A DNA stretch of 64,000 bases from Segetibacter aerophilus (GTDB taxonomy: Bacteria; Bacteroidota; Bacteroidia; Chitinophagales; Chitinophagaceae), in assembly GCF_007991655.1 (NCBI RefSeq), contig NZ_BJYT01000001.1, forward strand, positions 434,001 through 498,000, read 5' to 3'. The notes beneath the pieces were generated by a model. It saw nothing but the letters and a program-made list of their open reading frames with translations, did not search any database and was not told where the DNA came from. Shown here in pieces: positions 24,978 to 34,124 of this stretch; within the stretch, counting starts at the first letter, position 1, and each line of letters opens with the position of its first letter. A program made the translations under genes and the position numbers.

Positions 24978-27900
24978 ATGGAAATTCAACAGGTAGGGTT
25001 GCTGTTAGAAAAAAATGCGGAACTAGAAAAAGTGTTAGCCGCAAAAAACCGGGAGTTGGAAATAGAAGCGGCATTGGAACGGGTGCGATCAAGGGCCATG
25101 GCTATGCACCATAGTCATGAATTAGCAGAAGCGGCAAACTTGTTATTTCTACAGGTCCAAACATTAGGTTTGCCTGTTTTAAGTTGCGGTTATAATATTT
25201 GGGAAAGGAATGAGACTATTTGCATGGCATGGATGAGTGATCAAAGCGGCTTAATTCAACAACCTTTTAAAATACCGCTAACAGAAAGTCCGGCCTTTAT
25301 CAAGTTTTATAATTCTAAACAAAGAGGTGAAGAATTTTACACTGAGGAAGTACGCGGAGAAGCCTTGGCTGCTCATTATCGGTACATGATTACACTTCCG
25401 GGCTTTGAAAAAATCGTAAAAGGATTTGAAAAAGCTGGATTTACACTCCCCACTTCTCAAGTTAACAACGTCGTAAATTTTTCACACGGCAACTTGGTTT
25501 TTATTACCTACCAACCTACTCCCGAGGCTCATGATATTTTTAAACGTTTTGGAAAAGTTTTTGATCAAACCTATACACGTTTTCTTGACCTACAGAAAGC
25601 TGAAGCGCAAACCAAGGCTGCTCAAATTGAGCTTGGTCTGGAGCGTATAAGGACGAGGGCCATGGCGATGCAGAAATCGGATGAACTGGCCGAGGCAGCG
25701 AAGCTCCTTTACAATGAGTTGAGAGCGCTCAACATTAACCCCGTCTCATGCGGATACATGTTTGTGAATGAAGAACAACAAACACAAACAGCGTGGGTTA
25801 CTTTGCCAGATGGAACCCTATTGCCTGATTATATCGTTTTCCCCTTATCAGGTGATCAGACTTTAAACGACCGATATAATGCCTGGAAGCAAAAAGAGCC
25901 GCTTCACAAGGCCAGGTTAGAAGGCGAGGAAAACAAAGAACATCATCGTTTTTTAGCCTCACAGGTACCCGCGGATATTTCAGCAAACATTTTTGCCCAC
26001 ATTCCAGACAACATCGTTTTTTACAGCGCTAACTTTTCAGCCGGCTATTTGATGATCATTGCCGCAGAATCATTTTCTTCTGAAGACGAACAAACCATCA
26101 TACGCTTTGCAAAAGTTTTTGAAATAACCTACACCCGTTTCCTTGATCTGCAAAAGGCGGAAGCACAAGTAAGAGAAGCGCGAATTGAGGCAGCGTTGGA
26201 ACGCGTTCGTTCGAAGGCGTTGGCAATGCACAAAAGCGATGACCTTCAGCAAGCGGCAGTAACGCTTTTTAACGAGCTTGAAAAAATCGAACCGCAAATC
26301 CTGCGTTGCGGTATTGCTATTCTTGACCCAATGAGGCCAAGAGCTGATGTTTGGATTGCGGTAAAAGGAAAGGAAGGAAATGCAATTCAAGTTTCTGGCA
26401 GTGAGCCGCTAGACACCCATCCCATGCTTCTTAACGCATACGAAGCATGGAAGCGGCAGGAAGACTATTCTCATCAGCTTCAGGGGGACGAGTTAATGCA
26501 GTATTATAATTCTATGGCTGTAAATACATTTCAAGCAACAGTTTCAGAAAGCCACAGCAGCAGCAATTTGGCCTACGGGCAGCGTTATTTCAACGCGGTG
26601 TTCACCCACGGATCCCTTTTCGTTTTTTTTAACCAATCTGGTTCAGAAGCAGTAGTTGCATTGGTGAAGCGTTTTGTTAATGTATTTGACCTGGCTTATA
26701 AGCGTTTTTTAGATTTGGAAAATGTCGAGGCGCAAGCAAGAGAAGCACAAATCCAACTGGCTCTAGAACGGGTAAGGGCAAGAACAATGGCGATGCAGAA
26801 AAGTGATGAACTTACTGATGTGGCGGCGTTACTGTTCAGGCAAGTAAGTGATCTTGGAATAAAGACTTGGACGACCGGTTTCAATGTTTGGAGTGAAGAC
26901 AATAACTTTTATACCGACTATATCACAAATCCGCAAGGTGGGTTTATGGATCCATACGTTATCGACGCGAGCATAATGCCGATTTCTATTAAGTTGCGTA
27001 ACGCCAAAATAAGGGGCGAAGAATTTTTTGTTAATTCTGAAGAAGGAGAGGCTCTTGCAGAGGTCTATCGTGAATTAGCGAAGTTTGGAAAAGATCAATT
27101 TAAGGGAGTATTGGAAAGCGGGTTTGAGTTTCCAACGAGTCAATATGAACACTTTGTCTTCGGGTCGAAGGTTAGCCTCATCTTCATTACGTATGAGCCG
27201 GTACCTAAAGCACACGATATTTTTAGGCGGTTTGGAAAAGTTTTCGAACAGACTTACACCCGCTTTCTGGATCTGCAGAAAGCAGAGGCGCAGGCAAGAG
27301 AGGCCAGAATTGAGTTGGCATTAGAAAGAGTTAGAGCAAGAACGATGGCAATGCAGAAAAGCACTGAGCTACTTGAAATATCGTCTTTGCTTTTTGAACA
27401 AGTAAAAGAATTGGGAGTAACGGCTATACAAAATTCTATTGGAATCGTTAACGAGGAAGCCGGTTTTGTTGAATTATCTACAACTATTTATGGCAGTCAT
27501 TTACTACGTACGCTTAATGTGCCAATCAATGATCCTTTTTTGATGGTTAAAGCAGTTGCTGCATGGAAAGCAAAACAGACTTCATTAACACTCAAGTTTG
27601 AAGGACAGGAATTAAAGAACTACAATGAATTACGAAACAGTTTTTACGAAAAGAAAGTAAATTTTCCTGAAGACTGCTGGTTTGTTTATATCAATTTCTT
27701 TTCAAAGGGATGGCTTTCGTTTTCTTCCGATAGAGAGGTATCCGGTGATATTCTCGTAGTACTAAGAAGATTTGCGGCTGTCTTTGAACAGACTTATATC
27801 CGTTTCCTCGATTTGCAAAAAGCAGAGGCGCATGCACGGGAGGCCCAAATAGAAGCGGCTATGGAACGGCTGCGAACAAAAGCGATGACCATGCAAACCT

Positions 27901-29834
27901 CTGGTGAGCTCGCTACTGTTGTTAAGTCATTGTATATCGAGTTGAAAAGACTTGACGAGTCACTGAACAGGGCTTTTATTATGATGTTTGATGAGCAAAC
28001 TGGAGGTGTAACCTGGTGGATGGCAGGTGATGATGAGGCTTTAACAGAACAGGCCTACCGCATCCCTTATAGCAACAACCCGCCGCAACTCGCCTACCTA
28101 AAGGGTTGGAAAGAACGGCAGGAAAAGTGGCTGTACGTGATGGAAGGAAACGAAAAGAAAGAGTGGGATGCATTTCTTTTCAATGAAACCGAACTATCCA
28201 CCTTACCGCCTATTGTTATTCAATTTATGAAGTCGTTTGAAAAAATCTACTTATCCGCATCCTTCAATAGTTTCGGATGCCTGACGACGGGCAGTGTTCA
28301 ATCGCTTAGTAGTGAGTCCTTCGATATTTTGGTTCGATTTTCTAAAGTTTTCGATCTTAGTTACACCCGATCCCTCGATTTAAAACAGGCGGAAGCGCAG
28401 GTGAAAGAAGCAAAAATAGAAGCTGCCCTTGAAAAGATAAGAAGCAGTTCGTTGACTATGCACCATTCTAACGAACTGGTAAGTGTTATTGGCGTGATGT
28501 TCGAAAAATTGAAAGAGTTAGACGTACTACTTGGTACTGTTGCTATATGGCTGTTTAACAAAGCAACGATGGATTCCATTTTTTGGGTAGGTAATGATTG
28601 GCAACAGCCTGCTATGGTTCATCTTCCGTACGATGAGCAATTAATGAAAGAAGACACTAATTATAAAGATGGTTGGGAGGCCTGGCTTAGTGGTGAGAGC
28701 TTCATAAATAAAGAGTATAGTAAACAACAAAAAGATAGATATTTCGAGTACGTACTGGCCCACAACGACCTCGTAGCCATTCCTCCTGCAGCAAGAGAGA
28801 TGCTTATTCAAGCGAACAAATATATTGCTTGCTTACTGGTAGAAAAACATTCTGCCTTGTATTTTGATTGCTGGCACGGGGCAACATATAACGAAGAAAG
28901 TGTCGAGATACTGAAAAGAGTTGCTAAAGTCTTTGAGCAAGCCTATGTACGGTTCCTTGATCTGCAGAAAGCAGAAGCACTTGCTGTACGGGCTGAGCAA
29001 GACCTGGCAGAAATAAAAGCAGCGAGGAAAAAAGCAGAAGAGACACTGGTTGAACTAAAGTCGACGCAGGCTCAACTTATACAGGCTGAAAAGATGGCTT
29101 CACTTGGAGAGCTGACTGCCGGCATCGCTCACGAAATCCAGAACCCCTTAAACTTCGTCAACAACTTTTCAGAAATCAACAAAGAACTTCTTGAAGAACT
29201 AAAAAGCGAATTGAACGAAGGAGATAAAGAAAATGCAATTTCGATTGCGAATGATGTTATAAATAATGAACAAAAAATAAATGAACATGGTCGCCGGGCG
29301 GATGCCATTGTGAAAGGCATGCTCCAGCATTCGCGTGCAAACGCAGGCAAAAAAGAACCAACAGACATTAATGCTTTAGCAGATGAATATTTGCGCCTAA
29401 GTTATCATGGCTTAAGAGCTAAAGACAAAAACTTTAATGCGGACTTCACAACAGATCTTGATGACAACGTAGGTACAATAAAAGTGGTTCCGCAAGACAT
29501 TGGAAGAGTTTTGCTCAATCTATACAACAACGCTTTTTATGCAGTTTTTGAAAAAATGAAAAGGTTGGATAAAACGTTCAAACCTTTAGTTTCAGTGGCC
29601 ACAAAAAGAGTTGATAATAAAGTAGAAATTATTATAAAAGACAATGGTATCGGTATTCCTGAAAAAGTAGTAGATAAAATTTTTCAACCATTCTTTACAA
29701 CTAAGCCAACAGGGCAGGGGACGGGGTTAGGCTTGTCATTGAGCTATGATATTATAAAGGCACATGGCGGTGAATTGAAAGTGGAGACAGAAGAAGGAAA
29801 AAGCGCAATTTTCATTATTGAGCTACCAATATAA
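24978..29834 (+). CDS. Giant soluble histidine kinase with seven tandem sensory modules
   Basis: A 1618-residue protein without membrane segments. From residue 29 it carries seven repeats of 180-189 residues, beginning at about residues 29, 217, 403, 592, 778, 958 and 1147. Each starts with a conserved helix like EAALERVRSRAMAMHKSDEL, contains a beta-rich GAF-like core of about 140 residues, and ends in FGKVFEQTYTRFLDLQKAEA before the next helix. After residue 1335 come a coiled coil and a complete kinase: H1385 in GIAHEIQNPLNF, DNGIGIPEKV and GQGTGLGLSLSYD. Repeats 1 and 4 are most alike. Only the GAF-like nature is an inference; the repeat structure is visible. It probably integrates several cytoplasmic signals. 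Confidence 0.85.
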   Translation: MEIQQVGLLLEKNAELEKVLAAKNRELEIEAALERVRSRAMAMHHSHELAEAANLLFLQVQTLGLPVLSCGYNIWERNETICMAWMSDQSGLIQQPFKIPLTESPAFIKFYNSKQRGEEFYTEEVRGEALAAHYRYMITLPGFEKIVKGFEKAGFTLPTSQVNNVVNFSHGNLVFITYQPTPEAHDIFKRFGKVFDQTYTRFLDLQKAEAQTKAAQIELGLERIRTRAMAMQKSDELAEAAKLLYNELRALNINPVSCGYMFVNEEQQTQTAWVTLPDGTLLPDYIVFPLSGDQTLNDRYNAWKQKEPLHKARLEGEENKEHHRFLASQVPADISANIFAHIPDNIVFYSANFSAGYLMIIAAESFSSEDEQTIIRFAKVFEITYTRFLDLQKAEAQVREARIEAALERVRSKALAMHKSDDLQQAAVTLFNELEKIEPQILRCGIAILDPMRPRADVWIAVKGKEGNAIQVSGSEPLDTHPMLLNAYEAWKRQEDYSHQLQGDELMQYYNSMAVNTFQATVSESHSSSNLAYGQRYFNAVFTHGSLFVFFNQSGSEAVVALVKRFVNVFDLAYKRFLDLENVEAQAREAQIQLALERVRARTMAMQKSDELTDVAALLFRQVSDLGIKTWTTGFNVWSEDNNFYTDYITNPQGGFMDPYVIDASIMPISIKLRNAKIRGEEFFVNSEEGEALAEVYRELAKFGKDQFKGVLESGFEFPTSQYEHFVFGSKVSLIFITYEPVPKAHDIFRRFGKVFEQTYTRFLDLQKAEAQAREARIELALERVRARTMAMQKSTELLEISSLLFEQVKELGVTAIQNSIGIVNEEAGFVELSTTIYGSHLLRTLNVPINDPFLMVKAVAAWKAKQTSLTLKFEGQELKNYNELRNSFYEKKVNFPEDCWFVYINFFSKGWLSFSSDREVSGDILVVLRRFAAVFEQTYIRFLDLQKAEAHAREAQIEAAMERLRTKAMTMQTSGELATVVKSLYIELKRLDESLNRAFIMMFDEQTGGVTWWMAGDDEALTEQAYRIPYSNNPPQLAYLKGWKERQEKWLYVMEGNEKKEWDAFLFNETELSTLPPIVIQFMKSFEKIYLSASFNSFGCLTTGSVQSLSSESFDILVRFSKVFDLSYTRSLDLKQAEAQVKEAKIEAALEKIRSSSLTMHHSNELVSVIGVMFEKLKELDVLLGTVAIWLFNKATMDSIFWVGNDWQQPAMVHLPYDEQLMKEDTNYKDGWEAWLSGESFINKEYSKQQKDRYFEYVLAHNDLVAIPPAAREMLIQANKYIACLLVEKHSALYFDCWHGATYNEESVEILKRVAKVFEQAYVRFLDLQKAEALAVRAEQDLAEIKAARKKAEETLVELKSTQAQLIQAEKMASLGELTAGIAHEIQNPLNFVNNFSEINKELLEELKSELNEGDKENAISIANDVINNEQKINEHGRRADAIVKGMLQHSRANAGKKEPTDINALADEYLRLSYHGLRAKDKNFNADFTTDLDDNVGTIKVVPQDIGRVLLNLYNNAFYAVFEKMKRLDKTFKPLVSVATKRVDNKVEIIIKDNGIGIPEKVVDKIFQPFFTTKPTGQGTGLGLSLSYDIIKAHGGELKVETEEGKSAIFIIELPI

Positions 29835-29954
29835 TTTGAGCAAATTTCCAAAAAACTGAAAAACTCGTATTGCAAGCATCTTAGGTATTATTTACAGAAC
29901 CAAATTAATAAGACCTATTATGCCGAGAAGCTCTTGAGGCTATGAAAAAATAGG

Positions 29955-30010
29955 GTACAAGGGAGTGACACAACTTAAGATGCGCAACGCATTCTTTGCT
30001 CATACAAAAA
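29955..30010 (+). repeat. Dispersed intergenic repeat, copy E (GTG-A-CAC form)
   Basis: It reads GTACAAGGGAGTGACACAAC, then a variable part, and a diverged right part GCATTCTTTGCTCATACAAAA. It lies in the 281-base gap between the giant kinase and the next kinase, which otherwise shows no gene or clear promoter. Confidence 0.65.
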
Positions 30011-30115
30011 GAGAAATAAAAATTTGTGGTTTAAGTAAACGGCTTTTCATTATTTTAACGCAAATTTTTATACGGATCTTTCCGATGCTGCTGAGCTAAA
30101 TATCTATAACCCCTT

Positions 30116-31489
30116 ATGTCAGGAGAACTCATACTTGCTTTTTTTCTTGTCAGGTACTTTCGACAATCTCAGCCTGATTCTTCGCCTTTTAAGAAATGGG
30201 ATAAACAGCTTTTACAGACGATGTATGTAATTGCTGCTCTTGGGGTTCTTGATCTGGTTGTATTTAAAAATTCTGTCCTTAACTGGGTAGCACATTTTTT
30301 TCTTTTAGGTGCCATTGGTATTGCTTATGTTCTGCCTGAACTTCGATTTTTTAGGAACACAGTCATTGCTGTTTTACCCTTTGCCATCGTATCTTTTTTA
30401 ACGGACGTGGTGGGTTTAATTCATACGCCTTTCTTTCAGAAGATTGAGGACTATTTCGAGATTATACAGATTTGTACAGTTGCCTGGATGATAGCCATGT
30501 TGATTGGCGTAAACAAGCAAAGGAAAGCGCTTGAAAAAGAACGGCAAAAGAGAGAGATTGAAGAGGAACAGAACAGGTTCATAGCAGCTCGTAGAGCGGA
30601 ACTTGAAACAATGGTTGCAGCCAGAACATCGGAGCTACTAACGCAAAAAGAAGAACTTGAGCATGCACTAATGGAACTACGCGAGACCCAGGTGCAGCTA
30701 ATACAAAAAGAAAAAATGGCATCGTTAGGAGAACTGACTGCAGGTATCGCACATGAAATTCAAAACCCTCTGAATTTTGTCAATAATTTCTCTGAAGTAA
30801 ATAAAGAACTGTTGGATGAAATGGAGCACGAAGTCGACAAGGGCAATATGGCTGAGGTGAAGGAGATCATGAAGGACATTAAGGAGAATGAAATAAAGAT
30901 CAGCCAACACGGTAAGCGAGCGGATGCAATTGTAAAAGGAATGTTGCAGCACTCCCGGTTAAGCTCAGGAAAAAAGGAGCCAACAGACATAAATGCTTTA
31001 GCAGACGAATATTTAAGATTGAGTTACCACGGTCTTCGCGCTAAAGACAAAAGTTTCAATGCAACTTTTAAAACGGATTTTGATGAATCGATAAAAGAAA
31101 TAGAAGTTATTCCACAAGATATTGGGCGTGTTTTGTTGAACTTAATAAACAACGCTTTTTACTCGGTGAACGAAAAGAAGAAAGCGTGGAGTCAAACCCC
31201 TAACACTGATAGGTATGACCCAATTGTTTATGTTGCTACAAAAAGGCTGGATGGTAAGGTGCAAATTTGTGTAAAGGATAATGGAATGGGAATTCCGCAA
31301 AAAGTGCTTGATAAAATTTATCAGCCTTTCTTTACAACCAAGCCAGCGGGACAGGGTACGGGTCTTGGTCTGTCGCTTAGCTACGAAATTTTGAAAGCAC
31401 ATGGAGGCGAGTTGAGAGTAGAAACCAGGGAAGGTGAGTTTGCGCAATTCATAATGGAACTGCCCTTTGCATCAGTTGATAAGGTATAA
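30116..31489 (+). CDS. Membrane-bound sensor histidine kinase
   Basis: A 457-residue kinase. About four hydrophobic segments occupy residues 1-140 (SGELILAFFLVRYF, QTMYVIAALGVLDLVVF, WVAHFFLLGAIGIAYVLP, TVIAVLPFAIVSFLTDVVGL) without a large outer domain, then comes a charged coiled coil (KQRKALEKERQKREIEEEQN) and a kinase core with H213 in GIAHEIQNPLNF, DNGMGIPQKV and GQGTGLGLSLSYE. The kinase part is close to the two upstream kinases, so all three share ancestry. The receiver gene starts 21 bases later, so the three genes 30116-32921 are likely one operon. Confidence 0.9.
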   Translation: MSGELILAFFLVRYFRQSQPDSSPFKKWDKQLLQTMYVIAALGVLDLVVFKNSVLNWVAHFFLLGAIGIAYVLPELRFFRNTVIAVLPFAIVSFLTDVVGLIHTPFFQKIEDYFEIIQICTVAWMIAMLIGVNKQRKALEKERQKREIEEEQNRFIAARRAELETMVAARTSELLTQKEELEHALMELRETQVQLIQKEKMASLGELTAGIAHEIQNPLNFVNNFSEVNKELLDEMEHEVDKGNMAEVKEIMKDIKENEIKISQHGKRADAIVKGMLQHSRLSSGKKEPTDINALADEYLRLSYHGLRAKDKSFNATFKTDFDESIKEIEVIPQDIGRVLLNLINNAFYSVNEKKKAWSQTPNTDRYDPIVYVATKRLDGKVQICVKDNGMGIPQKVLDKIYQPFFTTKPAGQGTGLGLSLSYEILKAHGGELRVETREGEFAQFIMELPFASVDKV

Positions 31490-31510
31490 ATAAAAACGTA
31501 TATTGATATT

Positions 31511-31891
31511 ATGAAAATATTAGTTGTAGATGATGAGCAAGACATGCAGACTTTGTTTCAGCAAAGGTTTAGAAAAGAAATAAAAGAGGGCCTTGCCAAC
31601 TTTGCTTTTGCTAATTCGGGCGAGGCAGCATTGCAGTACCTTCAGCAACATCATCACGAGGCAGTATTAATTCTCTCTGACATTAATATGCCGGGGATGA
31701 GTGGACTAGAATTGCTTCAGCATATCAAACAGAAATACGCTACACCTCCACCTGTAGTCATGATGATTACAGCGTACGGAGATAGCGAGAATTATAATAC
31801 AGCTATGCAATTGGGAGCAGACGATTTCCTGACCAAGCCGATCGATTTTCAACTTTTAAAGGAAAAATTAAAAATTAAGGTTAATGGCTAA
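31511..31891 (+). CDS. Stand-alone response regulator receiver
   Basis: A 126-residue single receiver domain: [20 protein letters not shown] has the acidic pair, D57 in [11 protein letters not shown] is the phosphoacceptor, T/S lies in [10 protein letters not shown] and K in [10 protein letters not shown]. There is no output domain, so it works by binding a partner or as a phosphate sink. It is 21 bases after a membrane histidine kinase and overlaps the cyclase gene by 8 bases (ATGGCTAA at 31884-31891), so the three gene products are very likely made together. Confidence 0.93.
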   Translation: MKILVVDDEQDMQTLFQQRFRKEIKEGLANFAFANSGEAALQYLQQHHHEAVLILSDINMPGMSGLELLQHIKQKYATPPPVVMMITAYGDSENYNTAMQLGADDFLTKPIDFQLLKEKLKIKVNG

Positions 31892-32921
31892 AATATTAGT
31901 TGCGGATGATGAAGTCGATCTTGAAATGCTCATAAAGCAAAAGTTTCGCCGGCAGATTAGAGAAAGCAAATACGAGTTCATTTTTGCTTTGAACGGAAAT
32001 GAAGCCTTAACGAAGATGCAACAGCACTCTGATGTGGAAGTCGTGCTAACTGATATTAACATGCCTGAGATGGACGGCCTCACACTTCTTACAAAATTAA
32101 ATGAGGTAAGCCCCTTGGTAAAGACTGTGATGGTATCAGCCTATGGAGATATGGAAAATATTCGCACCGCTATGAATCGCGGAGCCTTCGATTTCGTTTG
32201 CAAACCCGTCAACTTCCAGGATCTTGAACTAACCATAGAAAAAACAATCTTACATGTAGCACAGTTGCGCGAAACTTTAAACGCGATAAAAGAAAACAAC
32301 ATTCTTAGGATGTATGTAGACGAGAATGTTTTAAAGTTCATGAGTGGTACCGAGTACGAAAAAAGCTTATTGCAAAACGAAACGGTTGAGGCAACAGTTG
32401 CTTTCATTGATATCTGCAGCTTCACTTCAATGACCGAGAAGGAGCCGCCAAATGAAGTGGTTACCCTTCTTAACAACTACTTCGACGTGATGGTAAAGGA
32501 GATCATTGGCCAAAAAGGATACATAGATAAATTTATCGGGGATGCAATCATGGCGGTTTTTAGAGGAGATTACCATTTAGACAGGGCTATAGAAGCTTGT
32601 CTTGCAGTGCGAAAGCAGATCGAAAGTATACCTCCCCAACCGGGAAAATCTTATACGCCTAAGGTATCAATAGGCGTAAACAGCGGCGAAGTAATTTCAG
32701 GTAACATCGGTTCAGCAGATCTCAGGCGCCTCGATTATACAGTTATCGGCGATGTTGTCAATACCGCACAAAGGTTGCAGTCTATTGCTCAGGCGGGGCA
32801 GATTGTAATCAACCACAATTCGTACGAAAAGATAAAGGAGTCTTTTAACTGTGAAAAAATAGGTGAGGTTAGCCTAAAAAATAAAGCAAAGCAGGAGGTC
32901 GTGTACCAGGTGATGAACTAA
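31884..32921 (+). CDS. Receiver-class III adenylate cyclase fusion
   Basis: A 345-residue protein. Residues 1-125 form a receiver with D57 in [11 protein letters not shown] and K in DFVCKPVNF. Residues about 165-340 form a class III cyclase: metal-binding D176 (FIDICSFT) and D220 ([10 protein letters not shown]), the purine-selecting K216 just before (DKFIGD) and T in [10 protein letters not shown], and the transition-state N and R in [11 protein letters not shown]. Lys plus Thr is the adenylate-cyclase pattern known from CyaB1-like enzymes. Phosphorylation by the upstream kinases would thus control cAMP production. A Crp-like protein encoded at 8176 is a possible receiver of the signal, but far away. 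Confidence 0.9.
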   Translation: MAKILVADDEVDLEMLIKQKFRRQIRESKYEFIFALNGNEALTKMQQHSDVEVVLTDINMPEMDGLTLLTKLNEVSPLVKTVMVSAYGDMENIRTAMNRGAFDFVCKPVNFQDLELTIEKTILHVAQLRETLNAIKENNILRMYVDENVLKFMSGTEYEKSLLQNETVEATVAFIDICSFTSMTEKEPPNEVVTLLNNYFDVMVKEIIGQKGYIDKFIGDAIMAVFRGDYHLDRAIEACLAVRKQIESIPPQPGKSYTPKVSIGVNSGEVISGNIGSADLRRLDYTVIGDVVNTAQRLQSIAQAGQIVINHNSYEKIKESFNCEKIGEVSLKNKAKQEVVYQVMN

Positions 32922-32952
32922 AATTTTATTCTTGTTCTAACCAGCTTTCAAT

Positions 32953-32986
32953 CTGTTCCCGACATCGTTGTGTCACTCACTTCGAC
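32953..32986 (-). repeat. Dispersed intergenic repeat, copy F (GTG-A-CAC form)
   Basis: On the minus strand it reads GTCGAAGTGAGTGACACAAC, then GATGTCGGGAACAG, so the left and right parts lie closer together than in copy A. It lies 32 bases after the cyclase stop. Confidence 0.65.
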
Positions 32987-33193
32987 TATAACTATTTTCT
33001 GTACTTCTTCCAGCCAGTGTGATAACCGCCTAGATATGGGAGAGATTTCTCCATTTTCAAAAAATCTCCTTATTTTCCTTCAAACCTTTCTGAAATCTTA
33101 ATCTCAGTTCGGCGAATTAATAATAGAACATCCACCTTTTCGTTTATGAAAAGAAAATTCAGTTAAACCTATTTTGACCATTACTAATTATCT

Positions 33194-33958
33194 ATGAAAA
33201 AAGTTCTACTGCTTGTCGTTGTAATCTTGTTAACGCATTTCTGCGTTTTAGCCCAAACTGATACTTCTTTTTTATATTTCAATAAAAGCTGGAAGAGTTG
33301 TAATAAAGACACGGCCTTTTATTATGCCACCATTTATAAAGATGGCAACGTTTGGAGTAGGAAAGATTATTGGATGAAAGGAAATATTTTGCAGATGGAG
33401 GGCTCTTACCTGAAGAAAGATTGCAAAACTGAAGATGGATTATTTAAATGGTATAGGGAGAACGGAACCTTAATAAATATAAAACTCTATGAAAAAGGAA
33501 ATACAAATAACATAACGATTTATTACGAAGACGGTAAAAAGAGGGCTACGGCTTTTTATAAGAAAAACGTTCAAACTAACGCTATTGGTTGGGACGAAAA
33601 TGGACAAGAAATTCCGGATTTTGTTTTTGAGAGAGAAGCAAAATTTCCCGGAGGACTTATTGGTTGGCGAACGTATCTTGAAAAGAACTTAAATAGTAAT
33701 GTTGCCGCTGATGCAAATGCACCTGTTGGTGCTTATACTGTCAAGGTTCAATTTATCGTGAATAAAGAAGGTGCAATAGAAAACGTGCACGCGATTTCTG
33801 TTCCTGAAAAATGTGTTCAATGCGGAGTGGAAGCAATCAGGGTTATAAGCAATGGACCAAGCTGGGAGCCGGCGATACAATATAACAGACGAGTAATTTA
33901 CCAGGCACTCCAGTACGTAAGTTTCCAGGTAGCAGAAGAGAAGAAAGGGGGATCGTAG
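33194..33958 (+). CDS. Secreted protein with YwqK/MORN-like repeats and TonB-C-like domain
   Basis: A 254-residue protein with a signal peptide (ending CVLAQ). Residues about 40-140 hold MORN/YwqK-type repeats (DYWMKGNILQMEGSYLKKD, FKWYRENGTLINIKLYEKGN, YYEDGKKRATAFYKK). Residues about 155-250 resemble the C-terminal domain of TonB (FPGGLIGWRTYLEKNLNSN, then VKVQFIVNKEGAIENVHAIS). There is no TonB-type membrane anchor or Pro-rich spacer. This combination is frequent in Bacteroidota but its role is not known. It is probably periplasmic. Confidence 0.7.
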   Translation: MKKVLLLVVVILLTHFCVLAQTDTSFLYFNKSWKSCNKDTAFYYATIYKDGNVWSRKDYWMKGNILQMEGSYLKKDCKTEDGLFKWYRENGTLINIKLYEKGNTNNITIYYEDGKKRATAFYKKNVQTNAIGWDENGQEIPDFVFEREAKFPGGLIGWRTYLEKNLNSNVAADANAPVGAYTVKVQFIVNKEGAIENVHAISVPEKCVQCGVEAIRVISNGPSWEPAIQYNRRVIYQALQYVSFQVAEEKKGGS

Positions 33959-34011
33959 CACTGTTGATGCCTCAAAACAGGGCTATGGAAAGCTCCGTAA
34001 AGATTTGCCGT

Positions 34012-34067
34012 AGAAGGGTGTGACACAACTATGCTCCATAGCATTTAAATCGCTGGACAGAACAAAA
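34012..34067 (+). repeat. Dispersed intergenic repeat, copy G (GTG-A-CAC form)
   Basis: It reads GAAGGGTGTGACACAACTAT, a variable part, GCATTTAAATCGCTGGACAG and AACAAAATT. The base before the palindrome is T as in the GCG form, so it is intermediate between the two forms. It lies in the convergent gap before the helicase gene. Confidence 0.65.
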
Positions 34068-34087
34068 TTTTAAAATTTTCCATAAAA

Positions 34088-34124
34088 GCAAAAAGCCCTT
34101 CAAAATGATCGAAGGGCTTTTTCT
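34088..34124. terminator. Bidirectional terminator between the TonB-like and helicase genes
   Basis: AAAAAGCCCTTC pairs with GAAGGGCTTTTT, with A and T runs on both sides. It directly abuts the helicase stop codon (34125-34127) on the minus strand and can serve both convergent genes. Confidence 0.85.
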
